From Pseudoalteromonas piscicida (GTDB taxonomy: Bacteria > Pseudomonadota > Gammaproteobacteria > Enterobacterales > Alteromonadaceae), in contig NZ_CP011924.1 in NCBI RefSeq assembly GCF_000238315.3, forward strand, positions 3,866,001 through 3,930,000: a stretch of 64,000 bases of DNA, read 5' to 3'. The notes below the pieces were generated by a model, which did not search any database, had not been told where the DNA came from, and saw only the letters and a list, made by a program, of their open reading frames with translations. The translations under genes and the position numbers were made by a program. Below are positions 7,590 to 18,100 of the stretch, in pieces; the first letter of the stretch is position 1, and the number at the start of each line of letters is the position of its first letter.

Positions 7590-8936
7590 CTAGGAAATAT
7601 GTGATGAAAGTGCCGTGGCGCGTACTTGCGTTGACGCCTTACGTGGTCGCTTTAATTTCACGGCAAAATAAATAATTGAACTCACTACGAGTGCGCTTGC
7701 GATAAACGCTACCCAGTAGCAGGCCATGGTAAAAAAGTGCAGCCAGCTGAGCTCAGGTGTGGCAAAAGTTTTATAGAGCAAAATGCCCACTGAGCCGATG
7801 TAGCCCGCCGAATCCGCCAGATAAATCAAAAAACCGGCGTTCGCAGTCGATCCAACCGCTGAGATCATGCGGTCAAACAAAAAGCAGTTATAGGGGATAT
7901 AACTGATATAAAGACCAGCCCCCAGCAGCACCATCCACGTTTTAGGATCGAGACTTTGGGTTTGGTATAAATAGGTGCTGCCAGCCAGTAGTAAAGCCCC
8001 AAGTAAGATAAAGCCATGGTTGGCGAAAAATGCGATGCGGTTATTTTTAATTAACACCAATGCGGCAAGCGCAATGAGCACGATAAAGGCGATGCGGATC
8101 CCGGCATAAGCAAAAATCGCGGGTTCTTGCCCATAACCTAAGGCCTGCCAGATCTCGGCTGAGAAGTTATCTCTAAAGTCACGAAAGCCAGTAAAGAGTA
8201 AAAAGCTAAGCACCAGTACGGTTATTCCAAACCAATACTGTTTAAAAAACGCCAGCCGTGCTTTGCCATCCATTGGCGCGCGCTTTTGTCGTAATTGTTC
8301 ATCTTCTTGTGTAGGTTCAGGAATGCTATTGAGACAAGCAACGCTAAGTACAAGGAGTGGTAGAAAAATCGCTCCGGTTGCCGCTGGCATCCACAGTTCA
8401 GGCACATTGAGTTCACTCACCAGCCATTTGCCCACGGTTCTGACCAATCCAGAGGCAAGAATAAAAGTCACGCTGAGTACCGCACCTAAGATTTCGGTGG
8501 TTTTACGACCTTCTAAAAAGCTAAAAACCAAACCCCAGATCATGCCAAGGGAGAGGCCATTGGCAAACAGCCAAACCAGATTCCAGCCCGTAGGAGTGAT
8601 GGCAAATAGCACCAGTGCGAGCTCGGCGGCTAAAATCATGGCCAGAATCGCTCGGCCGCGATAATGATGCTGCATTTCAGCAATCACTTTAACGCCGATA
8701 AATTTCGCGCATAGATAGCCAAACACTTGCGAAAGGATCAGAGCAATTTTAAAGCTAACAACCCAGCTCGGGTCATCAAAGGCTTCATAGGTATTGACCG
8801 AAAATGGCTTACGAAAGGCGTACATACAAAAGTAAGTCATAAACGCACTGGTCGCGGCGAATAGTACAAAGCCGATACCTTGGGCGTCCTTTAACCAGCG
8901 CGGGCGGGCGTTAAATAGGGTGATCTGCAACATCAT
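7590..8936 (-). CDS. DUF5690-type MFS permease, probable phosphonate importer
   Basis: A 448-residue inner-membrane protein with about 12 hydrophobic segments in two halves, a charged central loop (PEPTQEDEQLRQKRAP, about 205-220) and a basic C-terminus. MTYFCMYAFRKPFSVNTYE near residue 35 and the FRDFRDNFSAEIW segment fit the DUF5690 branch of the major facilitator family. It lies between a TonB-dependent receptor gene and phnX. No phosphonate ABC transporter (PhnSTUV or AepXVW type) is present, so the natural inference is that this permease carries AEP or a related phosphonate across the inner membrane. A single-gene MFS importer for AEP (AepP) is known in marine bacteria; I cannot tell whether this is its orthologue. 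Confidence 0.78.
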   Translation of the reverse strand: MMLQITLFNARPRWLKDAQGIGFVLFAATSAFMTYFCMYAFRKPFSVNTYEAFDDPSWVVSFKIALILSQVFGYLCAKFIGVKVIAEMQHHYRGRAILAMILAAELALVLFAITPTGWNLVWLFANGLSLGMIWGLVFSFLEGRKTTEILGAVLSVTFILASGLVRTVGKWLVSELNVPELWMPAATGAIFLPLLVLSVACLNSIPEPTQEDEQLRQKRAPMDGKARLAFFKQYWFGITVLVLSFLLFTGFRDFRDNFSAEIWQALGYGQEPAIFAYAGIRIAFIVLIALAALVLIKNNRIAFFANHGFILLGALLLAGSTYLYQTQSLDPKTWMVLLGAGLYISYIPYNCFLFDRMISAVGSTANAGFLIYLADSAGYIGSVGILLYKTFATPELSWLHFFTMACYWVAFIASALVVSSIIYFAVKLKRPRKASTQVRATALSSHIS

Positions 8937-8955
8937 AGGATCCTCGGTAATTCGA

Positions 8956-8978
8956 GGGCAATCCTTTGTGGATTGCCC
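8956..8978 (-). promoter_or_regulatory. intercistronic hairpin between receptor and permease genes
   Basis: GGGCAATCC-TTTGT-GGATTGCCC is a perfect 9-bp stem with a 5-base loop, in the 127-base gap between the TonB receptor and the permease gene. No T-run follows on the minus strand. It probably protects the upstream mRNA or tunes the expression ratio rather than ending transcription. Confidence 0.5.
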
Positions 8979-9063
8979 GTCAACCGGTGTATACCAATCG
9001 GCTTAATCAATTAAATTGGTACTAAAATTGGTAGTTAATGCCGACCATGCCGCGGATACCATA

Positions 9064-11817
9064 CTATTCCACCTGTAATGGACGACCTTGCTCACCTTGG
9101 TAGTACTGCAATGCTTCATTGGTGAGGTTACTTAGCTCTAGGTAAACTAACGTTTGTTCGTTAAGTTGGTATGACGTTGTAAAGTCGACGCTGGTATTGG
9201 CGCCATAGTAGCTATCCGATTGGCTATCACCACCGTGCTCTTCGATATAAGCACCTTTATGATTAAGCGCTATTCGAGCGGCAAAACGAGTGTCGTCGTA
9301 ATACAGCGTAAAGTTGTAAAGCTCATTGGCCTGACGTGGAATGGCTACTTTTTCTGTGCGCTCTGGGATCTGCATTTCAGAATCCATAAAGGTCGCATTG
9401 GTCATTACCCCAAAGTTGCTCAAACTGTCAGAAATAAAACCAAGGTCGCGGTTAAACGCCAGTTCAATGCCCGCAAGCCAAGCGCTATCGCCGTTTTCAG
9501 GACGGATGATGGTCACGCCTTGCTTGTCGTTGTAATTGCCAACGCTGGTGGCTTGGAAGATTGGGTCTTGGATATCTTTGTAGAATACCCCCGCAGAGAC
9601 CAAGCCAACGCGGTCAAAATAATGTTCCACCATCAAGTCGAGATTATTTGAGTACGTAGGGTCGAGCGCTGGGTTTCCTGAGTTAAGCTGGTTGTCCTGC
9701 TCAAGGTAAGTTGCGCCTGGTGTTAATGAGCCAAAGTCAGGACGGGCAAAGGTGCGAGTTAGTGCGAGGCGATAATTGGTATCGTCATTGGCACGATAAG
9801 TAACATGTAGTGCGGGTAATATTGACCAATAATCATTGCTGTTGGTGGTATCAACAACTTTATCTTCGTCGGCTAAATAAGTGTAACCAGACACTTTGGT
9901 ATCGGTGCGGGTAACGCGTAAGCCACCTAATACTTCCCAGTTGTCACTGGCTTGGTAAGTTGCCATACCGTAGAGCGAGGTGTGGGTTTCTTCAACATCA
10001 AAGTTTCTGCCCAGCGCTCCACCATTGCTGATGAGTGCTGATTCACCCGCATCTAGCTTGAACTTATTGCGATTTTGCGTCCAAAACTGAGCAAGAGCAT
10101 CGGTGGAAGCCACCTGCGACAACTGTGTGCGATAATCAAACTTGGCTTCGCTTAAGTAATCGCTGCGACCGGGTTGATCGCTTAAGGCAAAGTCTGCAAG
10201 CGTTGGCGCTGCGCCATATTGTTCGCTGTCCCAAGCGTAAAACTCATCGGCAAAGTCAGCTTTACGGACTTTATCGCGGTATTTTGCCCCAAACTTAACG
10301 GCTAGCTGGTTATTGTATTGCCAGTCAAAGTCGGCATTGGCCACCAATCTGTCTTTTTCGTTGACGTAGACTTTGTATAGCTCAACCCAAGACAAACCCA
10401 TTTTGCTTGGATCGAGTGTAAAGCCCGAGGGGAAGTGATTGCTAATGGCGTTCCAAGGGTCACTGCCGCCGTCTACTTGGTTGTAGGCATAATTTTTACC
10501 GGTATCGCGGTCTTCAAGTCCAACATATCCAACCTCTTTTTGATCAAAACGGGCGACAAAATAGCTATTGTCTTCACTGTTGGGTTTGTCGCCATAGCGA
10601 AACTCATTTTCGTACGTGGCTAGTTGCCAAGAGAGCGTCTTATCAAAGCCAAAGTCATGTTCACCTGCCATTTCAAAGCCTTGCATTTCGGTGATGAGTT
10701 CGTTGCGAATATGCTGCAGCTCAGCACGGTCTTTATCAAAACGTAGCCTGTGCTTATAGTGGGTTTCATCGTCAATCAGTGTGCCATACAGCGCGCTGGC
10801 GCTGAGCGTGCCGTTTTCAAGTTGATATTCCAGTGAGCCATTTAAGCCATAAGTTTCACGGGTTCCGGTATAATCACGCAGCTCTAAGCGATAAATACCT
10901 AAGCCATCGTTACCACGACGTGGCTCATAGTTATCGGTTGCCCAATCTCGCTGCCAAGCTGTGGCATTAATGATAAAACCTAGCTTGTCGTCGAGTAGAC
11001 GGTCGCCGTACACTACATTGGCAGAATAGTTTGTGCCATCGGCCAGCTCATTTTGGCCCACAGCGAAGTTGGTTTTGAGGATAAAATCATCAGCGCCTTT
11101 TTTGGTCACGAAATTAACATTACCGCCAATCGCATCGCCTTCCATGTCAGGGGTGATAGCCTTAGACACTTCCACAAATTCAATCAATTCGCTTGGAAAA
11201 AAGTCGAATGCAGTGGCGCGGCTGGTGGTTTCCTCTTCTGCGGTTGGAAGGCGGTTACCGTTGATGCTGGCCGAACTCCATTGTGACGGTAAACCACGCA
11301 CTGCAACAAAGCGCCCTTCACCTTGGTCACGCTCTATCGACACACCTGGAATACGTTGCACAGCTTCAGCGGCATTTCTATCTGGTAACTTACCAATCCC
11401 ATCAGCAGAAATGATACTTTTGATATTACTGGCATTTTTTTGGTTATTTGCAGCGGCCATTTCGCCACGGAAGATTTGCCCAACCGTGACTACTTCTTCC
11501 ATCGCTTGTTGGTGGTTTAATAAGATTGGAGACAAGGTAGTGACTTTGCTATCAGTTACTTCCACCTGAAGTTCAGTTTCCTGATAACCCATATATTTCA
11601 CGACTAGGGTGTAGCGACCGGCATCTAGTTTTGGCAGTTCAAAGCGACCACGATAATCAGACACAGTGGATACATCTTGGCCTTTTACCGAGATAACGGC
11701 GCCAGACAGATTACTTTGTGGGTCTTTTACAACACCAACGAGTTTACCTGTCGCAGCATATAAGCTGGGACTGGTGGCGAGTAACACGGCAGCAGCGATT
11801 TGGGTTAGTTTTTTCAT
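9064..11817 (-). CDS. TonB-dependent receptor, cut short by an in-frame TAG
   Basis: A 917-residue outer-membrane receptor. It has a signal peptide (about 1-21, ending LYA), a carboxypeptidase-regulatory-like domain (about 22-105) and a plug domain with IRGLPSQW-type motifs (VAVRGLPSQWSSASINGNRL). A 22-strand barrel follows. The style is that of the large TIGR01782-like receptors of marine bacteria. As first gene of the phosphonate operon, with a PhnR-like operator upstream, it probably imports phosphonates or phosphonate-bearing molecules across the outer membrane. The TAG at 9064-9066 is followed in frame by YGIRGMVGINYQF and a second TAG at 9022. That lost piece is a normal terminal beta strand ending in Phe. 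The ancestral end was probably QVEYYGIRG..., so this is a late nonsense change or a sequence error. Confidence 0.88.
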   Translation of the reverse strand: MKKLTQIAAAVLLATSPSLYAATGKLVGVVKDPQSNLSGAVISVKGQDVSTVSDYRGRFELPKLDAGRYTLVVKYMGYQETELQVEVTDSKVTTLSPILLNHQQAMEEVVTVGQIFRGEMAAANNQKNASNIKSIISADGIGKLPDRNAAEAVQRIPGVSIERDQGEGRFVAVRGLPSQWSSASINGNRLPTAEEETTSRATAFDFFPSELIEFVEVSKAITPDMEGDAIGGNVNFVTKKGADDFILKTNFAVGQNELADGTNYSANVVYGDRLLDDKLGFIINATAWQRDWATDNYEPRRGNDGLGIYRLELRDYTGTRETYGLNGSLEYQLENGTLSASALYGTLIDDETHYKHRLRFDKDRAELQHIRNELITEMQGFEMAGEHDFGFDKTLSWQLATYENEFRYGDKPNSEDNSYFVARFDQKEVGYVGLEDRDTGKNYAYNQVDGGSDPWNAISNHFPSGFTLDPSKMGLSWVELYKVYVNEKDRLVANADFDWQYNNQLAVKFGAKYRDKVRKADFADEFYAWDSEQYGAAPTLADFALSDQPGRSDYLSEAKFDYRTQLSQVASTDALAQFWTQNRNKFKLDAGESALISNGGALGRNFDVEETHTSLYGMATYQASDNWEVLGGLRVTRTDTKVSGYTYLADEDKVVDTTNSNDYWSILPALHVTYRANDDTNYRLALTRTFARPDFGSLTPGATYLEQDNQLNSGNPALDPTYSNNLDLMVEHYFDRVGLVSAGVFYKDIQDPIFQATSVGNYNDKQGVTIIRPENGDSAWLAGIELAFNRDLGFISDSLSNFGVMTNATFMDSEMQIPERTEKVAIPRQANELYNFTLYYDDTRFAARIALNHKGAYIEEHGGDSQSDSYYGANTSVDFTTSYQLNEQTLVYLELSNLTNEALQYYQGEQGRPLQVE

Positions 11818-11848
11818 TGCTCTTTTCTCAAAAGTTTGGGTTAATTTT

Positions 11849-11862
11849 CTGGTCTAGTCCAG
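11849..11862. promoter_or_regulatory. PhnR-type operator before the receptor operon
   Basis: CTGGTCTAGTCCAG (minus strand CTGGACTAGACCAG) lies 32 bases before the receptor start codon. It matches the phnW operator at 337-350 in 12 of 14 positions. Two such sites at the two pathway ends, with a HutC-type regulator in the locus, support a shared regulon. Confidence 0.65.
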
Positions 11863-12059
11863 TTTGTTGCAGATAGAGTAATGACGGTTTTTTACATTCC
11901 GATGACACAAAGGTGAAAAATTAACTAGCGCCTACTGCTCTTTGTTGTTTAATTCGCTTTATAGGAGATAGGAGGATGTTGTTAGATGTTTGGCTTAACT
12001 GAATAAGATTTGTCATACTCGGGTTATCAGCGGCAGGTTTTCAGTAAAGGAATGGCAAC

Positions 12060-13274
12060 GTGATTTATGCTTCGATTGCGGCGATTGGACTTTCTCTTTT
12101 TATCTATAGCATCACAGCTCGACAACTAGATAGGGCGGAGCTCACTGCACCTATGTGGTTTGTGCTAACGGGCGGGGCGATAGGCTTTGTGCTTGGTAAT
12201 ATTGAAGGGGGGCAACAAGCTTTAGCGGTAGATATTAATGGCTTACAGACTTGGTTGCCGATTATTGAGCTGACGCTTGCGATTTATTTATTTTCCGATG
12301 CTGCAAAAACGCGATTACGGGTGTTATCTCACAGCTTTCAGTTACCGGTTAAATTATTACTCGGGCTGCCATTAACCATGATATTTGGCGCTTGGGTGGC
12401 CCATGAGCTATTTCAGTTATCTTGGTTGGCTTGCTTTTTAATTGCGGTGATCATCACCCCAACTGATGCTACTTTATGCAAAACCTTCATTCAGGATAAG
12501 TCTGTGCCCACCAGATTACGTGAGGCAATTAATGTGGAAAGTGGCTTGAATGATGGCCTGTGTATTCCGGTATTTCTGTTTTTACTGGGCGTATTAGCTG
12601 AGCGAATGCAAGCGACGACTGAATCATTTGCTTGGATTTTTATACGTGAAGTGGGGATTGCACTCGTTGTCGCGGGGTTACTGACTGGGGTGATAATTTG
12701 GTTACTTAAACGCGCCTATCAACATCATTACTTTGCGTCTAAAACCAGCCCTTTTCTCTTTGTTGGCATCGCTTTTTTAGTTTTCTCGGTAACTCAAGCT
12801 TTGCATGGCAGTGGCTTTATTGCTGCATTTGTCAGCGGTTTGCTGTTTGATAAATATTATCGTGATGAGTTTAAAGATCAGCTTATCGAAGAAGGGGAGC
12901 ATCTCGCCGAATTTGCGGCTTTTATGATCTGGATAGTATTTGGCTTGTCGGCAAGTGTAGTGCTGTTAAATGTTACCCAATGGCAGGTTTGGGTGTACGC
13001 AGTGTTAGCAACCGCCATGTTTAGATTGATCCCGGTATTCCTCTGCTTGTTAGGTGGCGAACTGACAACCAAAGAGCGCTTTACGTTAGCTTGGTTTGGA
13101 CCCAAGGGATTGGCTTCGGTGGTGCTAACCTTAATGCTACTCAGCGAAGAGTTGCCAAATGGTTTGCAAATTACTCAAGTGGCAATGGCAACGGTGCTGT
13201 TGAGCATTTTTGTATTTGGATTATCCAGTCGACCCATTTCTAAATTATTTACCAGTGCTTCTGGTCGAGAGTGA
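12060..13274 (+). CDS. cation:proton antiporter, CPA1/NhaP type
   Basis: A 404-residue membrane protein with about 12 hydrophobic segments. The conserved ion-site region is visible as PTDATLCKTFIQD (about 136-148) followed by VESGLNDGLCIPVFLFL (about 160-176); the ND pair is the electroneutral NhaP/NHE signature. It would exchange Na+ or K+ for H+ at the inner membrane. The start is GTG. The gene is transcribed divergently from the phosphonate operon and is followed by the alkaline phosphatase gene after 175 bases. Nothing links it to phosphonate use, and its exact ion cannot be read from the sequence. Confidence 0.85.
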   Translation: MIYASIAAIGLSLFIYSITARQLDRAELTAPMWFVLTGGAIGFVLGNIEGGQQALAVDINGLQTWLPIIELTLAIYLFSDAAKTRLRVLSHSFQLPVKLLLGLPLTMIFGAWVAHELFQLSWLACFLIAVIITPTDATLCKTFIQDKSVPTRLREAINVESGLNDGLCIPVFLFLLGVLAERMQATTESFAWIFIREVGIALVVAGLLTGVIIWLLKRAYQHHYFASKTSPFLFVGIAFLVFSVTQALHGSGFIAAFVSGLLFDKYYRDEFKDQLIEEGEHLAEFAAFMIWIVFGLSASVVLLNVTQWQVWVYAVLATAMFRLIPVFLCLLGGELTTKERFTLAWFGPKGLASVVLTLMLLSEELPNGLQITQVAMATVLLSIFVFGLSSRPISKLFTSASGRE

Positions 13275-13361
13275 TTACTCTAAATAACAATTGGTATAGC
13301 GTATGATTTCGTATCTGAATTGTACTGTTATATTGTAACTTATTGTGAAATAAAATATTTT

Positions 13362-13379
13362 TTGTCACTTTGTTGAAAT
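13362..13379 (+). promoter_or_regulatory. possible Pho box before the phosphatase gene
   Basis: TTGTCAC and TTGAAAT are spaced by four bases, resembling the paired 7-mers of a PhoB site; the first arm is good and the second weak. The position, about 70 bases before an alkaline phosphatase start, is right. It is only a candidate. Confidence 0.3.
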
Positions 13380-13449
13380 AAAAAAGTCATGTAACGCGCC
13401 TAGACTGTGCCCGCCTTACAGACAAATATTACGTTTCAGGAACAGTACA

Positions 13450-15114
13450 ATGAATAAAAAGTTACTTACAGTTGCTATCTCTGCAATTCTACTTACCGCG
13501 TGTGATGACGATACAAAAACCGTTGAGGTGATCAAAGAAGTTGAAGTCATCAAAGAAGTACCAGTGCAAGAAGTGACACAAGTAAAAAATGTGATCCTTA
13601 TGATCGGTGACGGTATGGGACCACAGCAAGTTGGCTTACTTGAAGAGTATGCTCAGCGCGCGCCAAACTCAACTTATAAAAACAAAGGCAATCAAACTGC
13701 GCTGTCTAAACTTGCTGCGGGTGGTCATTTAGGCCTTTCCATGAACGCACCACATGGCGCGACTGGCAGTCTAGTGACTGACTCTGCTTGTTCGGCAACA
13801 CAATTAGCAACCGGCCTTGCTGCAGGCTCTGAAATGATAGGCCTTGATGCCGATGGTAATAAAGTAGCGACTATCTTAGAAAAAGCCAAAGCCGCAGGTA
13901 AAGCGACGGGTCTTGTTTCAGATACGCGTATTACGCACGCGACGCCTGCTGCATTTGCTGCCCATATGCCGCATCGTTCATACGAAGCTGAAATCGCTGA
14001 GCAATTAGTTCGCTCTGGCAGTGTTGACGTGATGTTATCTGGTGGCGCTCGCGTATTTGTACCAAAGAGCACGCCTGATAACGCTGAAGTAAAAGCACAA
14101 CTTGACGCGCTTGGCATGCCTAGCAGCGTATACAAAAAATCAAAACGTGGCGATGAAACTAACCTAGTTGTTGAAGCAAAAGAGCAACATGGTTATGGCC
14201 TTGCTTTTGATAAAGCACAATTAAGCAGTTTTGAAGGCGAAAAAGTACTAGGCCTATTCGCAAACTCTGGTATGAGTGACGCTATTGCTTACAAAGCTTG
14301 TCAACAAAGCAACAGCTGTACTCAGCCTTCATTAAAAGAAATGACGGTGAAAGCGCTTGATATCTTGTCTAAAGATGAAGATGGCTTTTTCTTGATGATT
14401 GAAGGCGGTCAAATTGACTGGGCGGGTCACGCAAACGATGCAGGTTGGATGTTAAACGAGCTGCTTAAATTTGATGAAGCCGTTGAAGCTGTTCATGAAT
14501 GGGTAAAAGATCGCAACGATACACTAGTTGTTGTGACCGCAGACCATGAAACGGGTAGTTTTGGCTTTAGTTATTCAAAGCATGAGCGTCCTGAAGCACA
14601 AACACTGTCGGGCGATGGTATGTACGTAAATGGTGTTGCTAAAGAATATCATCCTAAGTTTAACTTTGGCCCGCTTGCGCAACTAGACAAGCTCTACGCG
14701 CAGACAGGCACCTTCTTCGATATTCTTGCTGAAGCTGCGCCTGATGAAGCCTATGAGAATGTATCGGGTCCAACTTGGAAAGCGACCATTGAAGATATGA
14801 CGGCTTACACGGTGACGCTAGATAATGCAGAGAAGGTTGGTCAAAGTGTCTATGACGATAAAGATGCAACGATGATCCCTGCGTTTGAGGACTTCGGTGA
14901 CTTCTACGTATACGCCAAAGAAGACTACACTGGAAAAATCGCTCGCGCGATTGCCTCAGAGCAAAGCGTAGTGTGGGGTACTGGTACGCATACGGCTGCG
15001 CCAGTACCGGTTTATACTTTCGGTCCTGCAGGCGTAACTAAGCAGTTCTCAACCATGCAGCACCATGTGGATGTTGCAAACAAAATGATGACTGCACTTG
15101 GTTTAACTGAATAA
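13450..15114 (+). CDS. PhoA-family alkaline phosphatase, lipoprotein
   Basis: A 554-residue phosphomonoesterase. The N-terminus is a lipoprotein signal with the lipobox LLTAC near residue 18. A charged linker follows with a repeated VEVIKE unit. The catalytic domain starts at VILMIGDGMG (metal site), has the nucleophile Ser in VTDSACSATQLATG and continues with THATPAAFAAH. MIEGGQIDWAGHANDAG and VVTADHETGSFGF supply the zinc ligands. These features match PhoA-type enzymes that release phosphate from organic esters, here tethered to a membrane and facing the periplasm or outside. It lies next to the phosphonate locus, so both serve phosphorus supply. A weak Pho-box-like repeat and a normal AGGA ribosome site precede it. 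Confidence 0.9.
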   Translation: MNKKLLTVAISAILLTACDDDTKTVEVIKEVEVIKEVPVQEVTQVKNVILMIGDGMGPQQVGLLEEYAQRAPNSTYKNKGNQTALSKLAAGGHLGLSMNAPHGATGSLVTDSACSATQLATGLAAGSEMIGLDADGNKVATILEKAKAAGKATGLVSDTRITHATPAAFAAHMPHRSYEAEIAEQLVRSGSVDVMLSGGARVFVPKSTPDNAEVKAQLDALGMPSSVYKKSKRGDETNLVVEAKEQHGYGLAFDKAQLSSFEGEKVLGLFANSGMSDAIAYKACQQSNSCTQPSLKEMTVKALDILSKDEDGFFLMIEGGQIDWAGHANDAGWMLNELLKFDEAVEAVHEWVKDRNDTLVVVTADHETGSFGFSYSKHERPEAQTLSGDGMYVNGVAKEYHPKFNFGPLAQLDKLYAQTGTFFDILAEAAPDEAYENVSGPTWKATIEDMTAYTVTLDNAEKVGQSVYDDKDATMIPAFEDFGDFYVYAKEDYTGKIARAIASEQSVVWGTGTHTAAPVPVYTFGPAGVTKQFSTMQHHVDVANKMMTALGLTE

Positions 15115-15143
15115 ACCAAGCACCTAGATTTAAGTAACTTCAG

Positions 15144-18100
15144 TTAAGCCACAGCAATGTGGCTTTTTTCCGTCATTAAGGTCAGAAACTCGCGTTGTGG
15201 TAGCGGTTTTGAATAGTAATAACCCTGACCAAAATCACATCCAGCCTGTTTTAATAGCTGATGCTGGGTCGCGGTCTCAACGCCTTCAGCGATGACTTTT
15301 AAGCCAAGGCGGTGGGCCATCAAAATAATGGTTTCACACAGGGTTAAATCGTCTGCATTGGTTGCGATGCCATCGACGAAGCGCTTATCAATTTTCACAA
15401 AGTGACAATCTAATTGTTTTAGATACGCAAGTGACGAGTAACCCGTGCCAAAGTCATCTAACGCAAATTGAAAACCTTGCTGCTTTAACCGTTCAACTCG
15501 TTGTTTAGTGCGGCTATCATTGTGCATCATCATTCCCTCCGTAACTTCTAAAACCACGTGTTCAGGGGGGATCGCAAGCGTCGTGAGTTTGTCACTCCAG
15601 CTTGCTAAGGTGCAATTTTTAGCGGCAAATTGGACCGGTGACACATTGATGCTAATTTGTGTTGTGTAGCCTAAGTGCTGTAGTTGCGTCAACGTGTCAA
15701 CAGACTGCGCAAAGGCTAAATCTCCAATATGATGAATGAGCTGGGTTTCTTCGGCTAACGGAATAAACTCAGCGGGACTCACCATGCCTTGCTCTGGGTG
15801 TCGCCAGCGGATCAAGGCCTCGGCTTTGGCGACGCGATTGTCGTCAAGTGACACGATTGGCTGGTAGTGCATTTCAAATTGATTGTTATGCAGTGCAGTG
15901 CGAATACCTTTGAGCATTTGCATTCTAGATTCCGCGACTTTGCGTAAGGTATCGTCAAAAATCACATAGCCATTGCGACCTTGTTGCTTTGCTCGATACA
16001 TTGCTTGATCGGCGGCCTTTAATAGGGCTTCTGCACCATTACCATCTGTTGGTGCGGTGGCAATCCCCATACTTGCCGTGATATGGCACTGCTCATCTTT
16101 GATCTCAAAAGGTTGTTTGAGTGCAGATTGGATCTGGGAGGCCAATGCTTTGCATGTTGTTTTGTGTTCATCATCTTCCAACACAAAGACAAACTCATCA
16201 CCTCCAATGCGGGATAAAAACGCATGCGGAGCTATACTCTTTAAACGTTGTGCGACTAACTTTAATAGTAAGTCGCCGTAATAATGGCCTAAAGTGTCGT
16301 TAATATCTTTGAAATTGTCGAGATCGAGTAACAGCACGGCGGTTTGTTGTTGTCCGCTGGCAACCTGCTTTTTTAAGTGCTTTTTAAGTCCTACACGGTT
16401 GTGAAGATCGGTTAATTCATCAAAATGTGCTTGTTTCCAGATCAGCGCATCTTTACGCTTAACTTCGGTAATATCGGTGAAGATCGCGACGCGGCGATAG
16501 ATCTCACGGTTGCTATCATAAACGCTATCAATAGTTAGCCATTCAGTGTAGAGCTCGCCATTTTTCTTACGGTTGACAATCTCACCTTGCCAACGGCCGT
16601 GTTCGTTAAGCTGCTGCCACATTAACTCGTAAAAGCTACGGTCGTGTTGACCCGACCCCAACATGGCAGTGGACTTACCTAGCACCTCTGAGCGTGAGTA
16701 ACCAGTTACACGCGTAAAGGCGAGGTTGACGTCCAAGATAAAGCCATTGGCATCCGTGATGATCATGCACTCACTACTATTGTTGTACACCAATGCTGCA
16801 AGGTTTAATGCCTCTTCTTGATGCTTACGTTGGCTAATATCGCGGAAAATCAACAACGCCTGAGGATGGGATTCAATGGCGCACAGGCGACATTCAACCA
16901 CTTGATTGCTGGTTGGAGAAAACTCGAGTTGCACATAGGTTTTATCGTTTAGCAGAGCAAGTTCTGCTCGGATCCGCTTATAGATATGTTCTGGGAGTAA
17001 CTCTCTCAGCGTTTGTGCCTTATCGGTATAATCACCATAGCGAGATAAGATCTGAGCCTGCTGATCTAAGCGCACATAGCTATCGGGGAGTGCATTAATC
17101 AAGGCTTTTACAACGGCAAGTCTATGATTTGCATTGTCTTCAGCGGCTAGGCGTGTTTGCGCCATATGAGCGAAGCGTTCGGCGATATGCTCAAATTCAC
17201 TGGGTACTTTGGTTGCATCAAAACGGGGATCTTGCTTGCCCGATTCAAGCTTTGCAATAGCATGCTTGAGTGCACTAAGCGGTTTTAAAAGCTGTTGTTT
17301 TAATTGCCAATGGGTTTGCCAAAACAAAATGCATACAAGCACAAAGAAGATCCCTAAAAAGAGCGCAAAACGCTTGTCTATGCTACTCAACTGGGACTCA
17401 AAATCGAAACTAAAGTAGATTTGTAACGCTCGGTTGCTGTTATTGAGTGATTGCTTTACATACACCAAGCGATTGCCTTCTGGGGTGTTTAGTAGCGTCG
17501 CCTGCGTGCTTAAATTGCTTGGCCAAGAACTGCTAACAGCACGGCCAAGCTCTGTATTTGCTGCTGGATATTGCGCAATGATTTGCGCTTTAGCATCGGC
17601 AATCATTACCCGAGTACCAACAGGAAGAGGCAGTTTTGCAAGGGTCTGGCTCCAATGCGTTAAGCCTTTCACCGCAACAAGCATAAATAAAAATTGTTGC
17701 TGATCATCGTAAATTGGTAGCGCGAAGTTGACTGTTGCACGTTGCATGCTGCGGTCAATTTGATACTCACCAATACTAAACTGGGCAGTGCGCATTGCGG
17801 TTTTAAAGTAACCACGATCGGCGATATTGATCTCGCGTTGATCTGCTTGATGCGTCGTACAAAGTACGTTCCCTTGTGCGTCAACTATGCCAAGGTTAGC
17901 TAGGTTGGGGCTGAGCAGCATCGCGTGATAAAGCAGCGGCGGGCACTTACCGTGCTCTACCGTAAGATGATCAATACGGGTCGACAGTTGCTGTAACACT
18001 TGTTCTGTATCTGCGAGTTCTACCTGCTGGATCGCCGCAACTTGTTTGGCGTAATGCAGCGCCTGTTGTGACTGTTGTGTTAATGCCTGCTGACGTTGCT

